From Pseudomonadota bacterium (GTDB taxonomy: Bacteria; Pseudomonadota; Alphaproteobacteria; Acetobacterales; Acetobacteraceae), in NCBI GenBank assembly GCA_021841985.1, contig JAKCCP010000408.1:1-5055 (forward strand): a stretch of DNA of 5,055 bases, in the 5' to 3' direction. Below, one piece after another: positions 1 through 5,055 of the stretch. The position numbers and the translations under genes were made by a program. Each line of letters begins with the position of its first letter. The first letter of the stretch is position 1. Under the pieces are notes generated by a model. The model did no database searches, was not told the DNA's origin, and saw nothing but the letters and a program-made list of their open reading frames with translations.

Positions 1-1
1 G

Positions 2-2446
2 GATATCACCCCGCCCGATATCGCGATTCTGGCGGCGCCGCTCGATGACCCGCGCGCGGTGCTCGGCGCCCTCGCCGCGCGCGGCTGCTTTGCCGCGATC
101 GCGACCGCGATGATGCCGGGGTTGCGCCAAGCGGCGCGGGCGAGCGGGGTGCGGGTGCTCGGCCCCGGTTCGTTCGGGCTCGCCATCCCCGCGCTCGGGC
201 TGAACGCGACCCTCGGCCATCTCCCGGTGCCGGCGGGACGCACCGCGCTGGTGTCGCAATCCGCCGCCCTCTGCCGCGCCGTGCTCGACTGGGCGGGGCC
301 GAACGGGGTCGGCTTCTCGCATATCGTCGGCATCGGCGGCAATGCCGATATCGGCTTCGGCCTGACGCTGGACTGGCTCGCGCGCGACCCCGCAACCGGC
401 GCCATCCTGCTCGATATCCGCCGGCTCAAGAGCCCGCGCGCCTTCATCTCCGCCGCCCGCGCGGCGTCCCGCCTGCGGCCGGTGGTGGCACTTTGCGCCG
501 GCGGCAAGCTGCGCGATGCCGAGAGCGAAGCCCTCGCCGTGCCCGGGGCCGGCGCCGAAGCCGCTTTCGCCGCCGCCGGGCGACGCGCCGGCCTCCTCGT
601 CGTCAACCGGCTCGAGGATCTGCTCGCCGCCGCCGAAACCCTGAGCCGCGCGCCCCCCCTCACCCGCGAGCCGCTCGCCATCGTCACCACCGCCATCGCC
701 CCCGGCGAAATGGCGGCGGACGAGGCGCTTCGCCTCGGCATTCCGCTGTATCGTCTGCCGCCCGCCACCCGGGCGGCGCTGGAGCGGAAACTGCCGCGCG
801 AACTCGCCGGCCAGGGCGGCGCCCATGAGCCGCTCTATATCGGCCTCGACCAACCGGCGCGATTCGCCGCCGCGGTGGAACGCCTCGCCGCCGCCCCCGA
901 GATCGGCGGCGTCCTCGCCGTTTTTACCCCGCCGCAGCAGCGCCAGAGCCCGGCCGAGGCCGAGGCCTGGGCCACCCACATCGCAGCCAGCGCGCGCGCC
1001 ATCAAGCGGCCGCTCCTGGTCGCGGCGATGGGCGAAACCACCGCCGCTCCGCTCCGCCGCCGCCTCGCCGATGCCGGATTGCCGGTGTTCGCGACGCCGG
1101 AGCAGGCGGTGCACGGGTTTCACCATCTCCTCCAGCATCGTCGCAATCGCCAAGCGGCGCGCGAATTGCCGCCGAGCACCGTGCTCCGCCTGCTCCCCGA
1201 CCGGGCCGCGGCGAAGCGGGTTTTCGCCAAGGCGCGCCAGGCCGGACGCCTCGCCTTGCTGCAAGACGAGGCGATGGCGATGCTCTCCGCCTATGATGTG
1301 CCGGTGGTGCCGACGCGGGCGACGGCAAGCCCCGAGGATGCCGGGGTGGCGGCGACGATGCTCGGCTTTCCGATCGCGCTCAAGCTCCGCCGCACGGCAA
1401 AGCCCGGCGCGCCGAGCGTCGTTCTCGATCTCGCCGATGCCGCCGCCGTGACCCGCGCCGCCGAGCGGATGGCCGCGAGGCAGGAGCGCGGGCATGGTTT
1501 TCTCGTCCAGCGCCAGATCCGCCGCGCCCGCGAATTTTCGATCACCCTCGGCGATGACGCGGTGTTCGGCCCGATGCTCGGCTTCGGCCTCGGCGGCAGC
1601 GCCGGCGCCCTGCTCGACGAAAGCGTGGTCGATCTTCCGCCGCTCAACCTGCCGCTCGCGCATGCGCTGATCGCGCGCTCGCGCCTCGCCCTTATGCTCG
1701 GCGCGTTTCGGGAATTTTCTCCGGCGAACAGCGACGCCATCGCCGAAACCCTGGTGCGGGTCTCGCAATTGGTGGTCGATTTTCCCGAGATCGCGACATT
1801 GCGCATCGATCCCCTGTTCGTCGATGGCGAGGGGGTCATGGTCGGCGACGCCGGGCTCACGCTGCGCCCGGCCGGAAGCGCCGCACAGCTCGCCATTCCG
1901 CCTTACCCCGCCGAACTCGAGGAGACCTGGACGGCCGGCGGCGAGACGCTGCTGATCCGCCCGATCCGCCCCGAGGACGCCGAGGCGCATGGCGCGTTCT
2001 TCCAGCGCCTCTCCCCGGAAGACATCCGCTATCGCTTCTTCTCGCCGATGCGCGCCCTCGCGGCCGAGCAGATGGCCCGCATGACGCAAGTCGACTACCA
2101 GCGCGAAATCGCCTTCATCGCCGTCCGCCAAACCACCGGCGAGACCGTCGCGGTCGCCCGGCTGGTGCGCGAACTCGATGAAAACAGCAGCGAATTCGCG
2201 ATCATCGCGCAGCCGGACATGAAGGGCAAGGGACTCGCCTCGCATCTCATGCGCCGCCTCATCGACTGGGCGCGCGGGCAGGGCATGACCGAGATCATCG
2301 GCCAGATCCTGGCCGATAACGCGCCGATGCTCGCCTTCGTCCGCCATCTCGGCTTTTCGCTCCATCGCCTGCCGGGCGAGGACGACGTGCTCGAAGCAAG
2401 GCTTTCCCTCTCCCCGCCGGCAAACGCCGAAAACGCGGTGCCCTGA
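2..2446 (+). CDS. Pat/PatZ-type protein lysine acyltransferase: degenerate NDP-forming acyl-CoA synthetase body fused to GNAT domain (5' partial)
   Basis: The reading frame is open from base 2 to the TGA at 2444-2446, giving 814 visible residues. The GTG at 59 is internal, because the preceding 19 codons already read as the family's CoA-binding fold. Relatives run about 880-900 residues, so roughly 65-90 N-terminal residues lie upstream. Visible residues 1 to about 55 are the end of the CoA-binding domain (VLGPGSFGL). A succinyl-CoA-ligase-like region follows (ALVSQSAALCRAVLDWA near residues 81-97), then an ATP-grasp-like region from about residue 417, and a GNAT domain at about 648-808. The GNAT part has the acetyl-CoA loop QPDMKGKGLASHLM (bases 2210-2251) and the Glu at 2192-2194, in the position of the catalytic Glu of Salmonella Pat. 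Family members transfer acetyl groups from acetyl-CoA to lysines of metabolic enzymes such as acetyl-CoA synthetase, in the cytoplasm. Synthetase residues are eroded here, so I infer a transferase or regulatory role, not acyl-CoA synthesis. Family assignment is strong; the substrate is unknown. Confidence 0.92.
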   Translation, partial: DITPPDIAILAAPLDDPRAVLGALAARGCFAAIATAMMPGLRQAARASGVRVLGPGSFGLAIPALGLNATLGHLPVPAGRTALVSQSAALCRAVLDWAGPNGVGFSHIVGIGGNADIGFGLTLDWLARDPATGAILLDIRRLKSPRAFISAARAASRLRPVVALCAGGKLRDAESEALAVPGAGAEAAFAAAGRRAGLLVVNRLEDLLAAAETLSRAPPLTREPLAIVTTAIAPGEMAADEALRLGIPLYRLPPATRAALERKLPRELAGQGGAHEPLYIGLDQPARFAAAVERLAAAPEIGGVLAVFTPPQQRQSPAEAEAWATHIAASARAIKRPLLVAAMGETTAAPLRRRLADAGLPVFATPEQAVHGFHHLLQHRRNRQAARELPPSTVLRLLPDRAAAKRVFAKARQAGRLALLQDEAMAMLSAYDVPVVPTRATASPEDAGVAATMLGFPIALKLRRTAKPGAPSVVLDLADAAAVTRAAERMAARQERGHGFLVQRQIRRAREFSITLGDDAVFGPMLGFGLGGSAGALLDESVVDLPPLNLPLAHALIARSRLALMLGAFREFSPANSDAIAETLVRVSQLVVDFPEIATLRIDPLFVDGEGVMVGDAGLTLRPAGSAAQLAIPPYPAELEETWTAGGETLLIRPIRPEDAEAHGAFFQRLSPEDIRYRFFSPMRALAAEQMARMTQVDYQREIAFIAVRQTTGETVAVARLVRELDENSSEFAIIAQPDMKGKGLASHLMRRLIDWARGQGMTEIIGQILADNAPMLAFVRHLGFSLHRLPGEDDVLEARLSLSPPANAENAVP

Positions 2447-2477
2447 CGGGATTTTATGCGTTTTTGATGCGCCGTTG

Positions 2478-2499
2478 CGAAAAGCCATATCGCTTTTTG
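2478..2499. repeat. Short inverted repeat (8-bp stem, 6-base loop) in the kdp upstream region
   Basis: CGAAAAGC (2478-2485) can pair with GCTTTTTG (2492-2499) across the loop CATATC, with one G-T pair. The stem is mostly A-T, so it would be a weak RNA hairpin. It overlaps the tentative -10 hexamer. It could be a protein-binding palindrome, a remnant terminator for the upstream gene, or chance in an AT-rich stretch. Confidence 0.35.
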
Positions 2500-2541
2500 A
2501 CGTCTATTTTCACTAGGCTGGCACGCTCGCGAAACAAGCCC

Positions 2542-2550
2542 AAGGAGGGG
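2542..2550 (+). promoter_or_regulatory. Strong Shine-Dalgarno site that sets the GTG start of the microprotein gene
   Basis: AAGGAGGGG is a near-perfect complement to the 3' end of 16S rRNA. It ends three bases before the GTG at 2554, and its AAGGAGG core (2542-2548) leaves a five-base spacer. It is the best ribosome-binding site in the window. It is the main evidence that the short frame behind it is translated and that GTG at 2554 is the start, not the TTG that follows it. Confidence 0.75.
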
Positions 2551-2553
2551 TGC

Positions 2554-2637
2554 GTGTTGGATGTTGTGTTCATCGTTCTCGGCGCCGGCGGCATCCTGCT
2601 GATGATCGCCTATGCCGATTTCTGCGCGCGGATCTGA
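2554..2637 (+). CDS. Single-span membrane microprotein, first gene of the kdp operon (27 residues)
   Basis: The frame starts with GTG at 2554 and ends with TGA at 2635-2637. It encodes 27 residues beginning MLDVVFIVLGAGG and ending YADFCARI. Residues 4-21 are almost entirely hydrophobic and make one membrane span. The short tail carries Asp22, Cys24 and Arg26, which suggests the C-terminus faces the cytoplasm. The strong ribosome-binding site in front and the 3-base gap to kdpF argue that it is real and co-translated with kdpF. It is not KdpF itself: the next gene has the typical KdpF ending. From memory, similarly tiny single-span frames ending in a Cys-x-Arg-hydrophobic tail occur upstream of kdpF in other proteobacteria, without an established function. 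A role in Kdp complex stability is a guess from position. Confidence 0.7.
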   Translation: MLDVVFIVLGAGGILLMIAYADFCARI

Positions 2638-2640
2638 GCG

Positions 2641-2730
2641 ATGCTCGATCTCGTTCTCGGCGGCGCCGTCGCGCTCGCATTGTTCATCTATCTGCTCTGG
2701 GCGCTGATCCGGCCAGAGGACCTGATCTAA
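2641..2730 (+). CDS. kdpF: KdpF, small subunit of the potassium-transporting Kdp ATPase
   Basis: This 29-residue protein is the same length as E. coli KdpF. It has one hydrophobic span (about residues 4-23, with FIYLLWALI at 15-23) and the characteristic KdpF ending, Leu-Ile-Arg-Pro-Glu followed by a short hydrophobic end. KdpF is a single-span peptide that sits in the membrane against KdpA and stabilises the KdpFABC complex. It lies three bases after the stop of the microprotein gene and 25 bases before kdpA. Its own ribosome-binding site is weak (only GGA at 2630-2632, eight bases upstream), so translation is probably coupled to the preceding microprotein gene. The product is too short for standard gene finders and would often be missed. 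Confidence 0.9.
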   Translation: MLDLVLGGAVALALFIYLLWALIRPEDLI

Positions 2731-2741
2731 AGACCTGATCT
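2719..2741 (+). repeat. Imperfect 13-bp tandem repeat across the kdpF stop and kdpA leader
   Basis: GACCTGATCT occurs at 2719-2728 and again at 2732-2741, a period of 13 bases. The first copy encodes the last residues of KdpF and runs into its TAA. The second lies in the spacer and leads directly into the kdpA ribosome-binding site, GAGGGG (2742-2747). It looks like a small slippage duplication. Confidence 0.7.
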
Positions 2742-2755
2742 GAGGGGCATTTTCC

Positions 2756-4465
2756 ATGACAATCAGTGGCTGGGCCGAGATTTGTCTCGTGCTCGCTCTC
2801 ATCGTGCTCGCCGCCTGGCCGGTGGGGCTCTATATCGCCCGCATCGCCGACGGCGAGCGGAGCTTTCTCCATCCCGTTCTCGGCCCGATCGAGCGCGGAT
2901 TTTATGCGCTGGCCGGCGTCGATCCGGCGCGCGGCATGGACTGGCGGGGCTATGCCGTCGCGCTCATTCTGCTCAACACGCTCCATTTCCTGATGCTGTA
3001 CGCGATGCTGCGGCTGCAATTCTATCTTCCGCTCAATCCCGATCATCTCGCCGGGATGTCGCCGCGGCTCGCCTTCAACACCGCGATGAGCTTCGTCACC
3101 AACACCAACTGGCAGGCCTATGGCGGCGAGACGACGCTTTCGCCCGGCAGCCAGATGTGGGGGCTCACCTCGCATATGTTCGTCTCGGCGGCGACCGGCA
3201 TCGCCGCCGCCCTCGCCATCTCGCGCGCCTTCGCCGCGGGCGGGATGAAAACGCTCGGCAATTTCTGGGCCGACATGACGCGCATCGTGCTCTATCTCCT
3301 GCTGCCGATCGCGGTCGTCGGGGCGATCGTGCTGGTCGCGCTCGGCGTGCCGCAGACGCTCGCGACCCACGCCGACGCGACGACGCTGGAAGGGATGAAG
3401 CAGACCATTTCGCTGGGTCCGGTCGCGTTCATGGAGGTGATCAAGGAACTCGGCACCAATGGCGGCGGCTACTTCAACGCGAACTCCGCCCATCCGTTCG
3501 AAAATCCCAACGCCTGGTCCACAATGTTCGAAGCCTGGCTGGTGTTCCTCATTCCGATCGCGCTCACCTTCACGTTCGGGCGCATCGTCAAGGATGCGCG
3601 CCAGGGGTATGCGCTGCTCGCGGTGATCGGCATTTTCGTCATCGCCGCGATCGCCATCGCCTATGCGGCGGAAGCCGGGGGCAATCCGCTGCTCACGGCA
3701 CTCGGCGTCGATCCCGCGCAAGGCAACATGGAGGGGAAGGAACTCCGTTTCGGCATTCCGCTCTCGGTCCTCTTCAACGTCATCACCACCGCGAGTTCCT
3801 GCGGCGCGGTGAACGCGATGCTGGACAGCTACATGCCGCTCGGCGGCATGACCTCGATGTTCCTGATCCAGCTTGGCGAGATCGTGCCCGGTGGGGTCGG
3901 CTCGGGGCTGTACGGCCTGCTGGTCTTCGCCCTCATCGCGGTGTTCGTCGCCGGGCTCATGGTCGGGCGGACGCCGGAATATCTCGGCAAGAAGATCCAG
4001 GCGAAGGAAGTCAAACTCGCGATGCTCGCGGTGCTGATCCTGCCGCTCGCGATCCTCGGCTTCGCGGCGCTCTCGCTGGTCGTGCCTGCGGCCACCGCTT
4101 CCCTCGGCAATGCCGGGCCGCACGGGCTTTCCGAAATGCTCTATGCCTTCACGTCGGCGACCGGCAATAACGGCAGCGCTTTTGCAGGGCTCACCGCCGA
4201 CACCCCCTGGCTCGATACCACGATCGGCATCGCCATGCTGCTCGGCCGCTTTGCCTTTCTCATCCCGGTGCTGGCGATCGCCGGCTCGCTTGCGGAAAAA
4301 GTGAAAGTGCCGGCCTCGTCGGGCACGTTTCCGACCCACGGGCCGCTTTTCGTCGGGCTGCTCTGCGGCGTCATCGTGATCATGGGCGGATTACAGTTCA
4401 TGCCCGCGCTCTCGCTCGGCCCGCTCGCCGAGCACTTCACGCTGCTCGCCGGCAAGACGTTCTGA
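2756..4465 (+). CDS. kdpA: KdpA, potassium-binding and translocating subunit of the Kdp ATPase
   Basis: KdpA is the channel-like inner-membrane subunit (superfamily of K+ transporters) that selects K+ and passes it on for ATP-driven uptake. The gene is complete: 569 residues against 557 in E. coli. It opens with ATG at 2756, eight bases after GAGGGG (2742-2747), and ends in TGA at 4463-4465. All four pore loops are present: VTNTNWQAYGGE (loop 1, T115 to W119), GTNGGGYFNANSAHPFENP (loop 2, from G233), TTASSCGAVNAM (loop 3, 344-355) and TSATGNNGSAFAGL (loop 4, from T466). The glycines at 233-238, 350 and 470 or 473 cover the known filter positions. Other family signatures are GEIVPGGVGSGLYG, GRTPEYLGKKI and SSGTFPTHGPLFVGLL. 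About ten membrane spans are expected; the first two are near residues 6-28 and 66-87. It sits between kdpF and kdpB with short gaps, consistent with one operon. Nothing is missing or unusual. Confidence 0.98.
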   Translation: MTISGWAEICLVLALIVLAAWPVGLYIARIADGERSFLHPVLGPIERGFYALAGVDPARGMDWRGYAVALILLNTLHFLMLYAMLRLQFYLPLNPDHLAGMSPRLAFNTAMSFVTNTNWQAYGGETTLSPGSQMWGLTSHMFVSAATGIAAALAISRAFAAGGMKTLGNFWADMTRIVLYLLLPIAVVGAIVLVALGVPQTLATHADATTLEGMKQTISLGPVAFMEVIKELGTNGGGYFNANSAHPFENPNAWSTMFEAWLVFLIPIALTFTFGRIVKDARQGYALLAVIGIFVIAAIAIAYAAEAGGNPLLTALGVDPAQGNMEGKELRFGIPLSVLFNVITTASSCGAVNAMLDSYMPLGGMTSMFLIQLGEIVPGGVGSGLYGLLVFALIAVFVAGLMVGRTPEYLGKKIQAKEVKLAMLAVLILPLAILGFAALSLVVPAATASLGNAGPHGLSEMLYAFTSATGNNGSAFAGLTADTPWLDTTIGIAMLLGRFAFLIPVLAIAGSLAEKVKVPASSGTFPTHGPLFVGLLCGVIVIMGGLQFMPALSLGPLAEHFTLLAGKTF

Positions 4466-4470
4466 GGAGA
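4464..4470 (+). promoter_or_regulatory. Ribosome-binding site of kdpB overlapping the kdpA stop codon
   Basis: GAGGAGA shares its first two bases with the TGA stop of kdpA (4463-4465) and lies six bases before the kdpB ATG at 4477. Ribosomes finishing kdpA would therefore uncover or directly reuse this site, which implies translational coupling and helps keep KdpA and KdpB in equal amounts. It also fixes the kdpB start. Confidence 0.75.
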
Positions 4471-4476
4471 TCAACG

Positions 4477-5055
4477 ATGGCCACCCACGCCAAAGCCGCC
4501 GCACCCGCCCTGTTCGAAGGGTCCATTCTCTCCCGCGCCGCCGGCGATTCGTTCCGCAAGCTCAATCCCGTGCAACTGATCCGCAACCCGGTGATCTTCG
4601 TCACCGAGGTGATCTCGGCCCTCGTCACCGTGCTCGGTCTCCGCAATCTCGCGACCGGCGCGCCTTGGGGCTTTGCCATCGCGATCGCTTTTTTCCTGTG
4701 GCTCACGGTATTGTTCGCGACCTTCGCCGAGGCGGTGGCGGAAGGGCGCGGGCGCGCGCGGGCGGAGAGCTTGCGCCGCGCCCGCACCGAGACGATGGCC
4801 AAACGCCTGCCCAACCAAGCCGATCGGGCTATTTTCCAGCCGGTCCCGGCGAGCGATCTCACCGTCGGCGATCACGTCCTGGTCGAGGCCGGTGATCTCA
4901 TTCCTTCCGATGGCGATGTCGTCCAAGGGATGGCGAGCGTCAACGAAAGCGCGATCACCGGCGAATCGGCGCCGGTGATCCGCGAATCCGGCGGCGATCG
5001 CAGCGCCGTCACCGGGGGGACGCAGATCGTCTCCGACTGGCTCGTCGTGCGCATC
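4477..5055 (+). CDS. kdpB: KdpB, ATP-hydrolysing P-type ATPase subunit of the Kdp complex (3' partial)
   Basis: The frame opens with ATG at 4477 and stays open to the last base of the window, giving 193 codons of a protein usually near 680 residues. KdpB hydrolyses ATP and couples it to K+ movement through KdpA. Visible features are a short variable N-terminus, then FRKLNPVQLIRNPVIFVTEV (26-45) leading into the first membrane span. A second span lies at about 63-83 and ends in the family signature TFAEAVAEGRGRA. The first part of the actuator domain follows, with AGDLIPSDGDV and the dephosphorylation motif TGES at 161-164. Ser164 corresponds to E. coli Ser162, whose phosphorylation inhibits the pump when K+ is plentiful. 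The phosphorylated Asp (DKTGT), the nucleotide-binding domain and the remaining spans lie beyond the window. The gap after kdpA is 11 bases. Confidence 0.97.
   Translation, partial: MATHAKAAAPALFEGSILSRAAGDSFRKLNPVQLIRNPVIFVTEVISALVTVLGLRNLATGAPWGFAIAIAFFLWLTVLFATFAEAVAEGRGRARAESLRRARTETMAKRLPNQADRAIFQPVPASDLTVGDHVLVEAGDLIPSDGDVVQGMASVNESAITGESAPVIRESGGDRSAVTGGTQIVSDWLVVRI

Larger units (their letters stand above)
2447..2553 (+). promoter_or_regulatory. AT-rich intergenic region, probable promoter/control region of the kdp operon
   Basis: This is the only sizeable non-coding gap in the window, and it is visibly richer in A/T than the coding DNA on both sides. It separates the acyltransferase from the first kdp-operon gene. 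Both are on the same strand, and no strong GC-rich hairpin plus U-run terminator is seen, so read-through is possible. A tentative sigma70-like pair is TTGATG (2464-2469) and CATATC (2486-2491) with a 16-base spacer, but the -10 match is poor. TTGACG at 2497-2502 is a good -35 hexamer but has no -10 partner at normal spacing. Regulation by the KdpD/KdpE potassium-sensing pair is expected from other kdp operons. That expectation is family knowledge, not something shown here. Confidence 0.45.

Noticed and set aside
59..61. GTG as the start codon of the acyltransferase
   Set aside because: The frame is open back to base 2, the upstream residues match the CoA-binding domain of PatZ-type proteins, and no ribosome-binding site precedes this GTG. 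The real start is outside the window.
1291..1896. Minus-strand frame of 201 codons opposite the acyltransferase
   Set aside because: It is antisense to a well-supported domain region, has Ser/Arg/Ala-rich low-information content, and shows no ribosome-binding site or family signature.
2478..2499. Intrinsic terminator for the acyltransferase gene
   Set aside because: The stem is only 8 bp, mostly A-T with one G-T pair, and the T-run is part of the stem instead of following it. I kept it only as an inverted repeat.
2519..2535. Sigma54-type promoter: perfect TGGCACG -24 element at 2519-2525
   Set aside because: The required GC of the -12 element should fall at 2532-2533, but those bases are AA. 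The nearest GC is three bases too early and no TTGC is present.
2782..4170. Long plus-strand frame inside kdpA in another register (462 codons)
   Set aside because: It is an Arg/Ala/His-rich frame-shifted reading of kdpA with no recognisable family and no ribosome-binding site of its own.
2684..4339. Long open frame on the minus strand opposite kdpA (551 codons)
   Set aside because: It lies wholly antisense to a clearly recognised kdpA, is extremely rich in Arg, Glu, His and Asp, shows no domain, and is the expected mirror-frame artefact of high-GC coding DNA.

Overview
The window looks like a chromosomal segment of a GC-rich proteobacterium. Codon third positions are strongly G/C-biased throughout. 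The Pat-type acyltransferase and the Kdp proteins read like alphaproteobacterial versions, possibly Rhodospirillales/Acetobacteraceae. That placement is an impression from protein style, not from a phylogenetic marker. All genes lie on the + strand and no mobile element, RNA gene or CRISPR array is visible.

Left part (2-2446): the 3' portion of a large multidomain protein of the Pat/PatZ (YfiQ) type. It has an acyl-CoA-synthetase (NDP-forming)-like body (CoA-binding, succinyl-CoA-ligase-like and ATP-grasp-like regions) fused to a C-terminal GNAT acetyltransferase. Its true start is upstream of the window. The synthetase-like body lacks several residues expected of an active enzyme, while the GNAT domain looks intact.

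Middle (2447-2553): a 107-base gap, clearly more AT-rich than its flanks. It contains a short hairpin and a pair of ATGCG direct repeats 11 bp apart, and is the most likely place for the promoter and control region of the operon that follows.

Right part (2554-5055): the start of a high-affinity potassium-uptake operon in the order microprotein - kdpF - kdpA - kdpB. The first gene is an unannotated-type 27-residue single-membrane-span protein with a strong ribosome-binding site and a GTG start. It is followed after 3 bases by kdpF (29 residues), then kdpA (569 residues, complete, all four selectivity-filter loops present) and kdpB, which runs off the right end after 193 codons, just past its TGES actuator motif. 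kdpC and any kdpD/kdpE regulators would lie beyond the window. KdpA is the potassium-conducting subunit, KdpB the P-type ATPase that drives it, and KdpF a small stabilising membrane peptide. The tight spacing and stop-codon-overlapping ribosome-binding sites point to one transcript with coupled translation.

I see no convincing undescribed system here. The best leads are the microprotein upstream of kdpF and the AT-rich control region in front of it.
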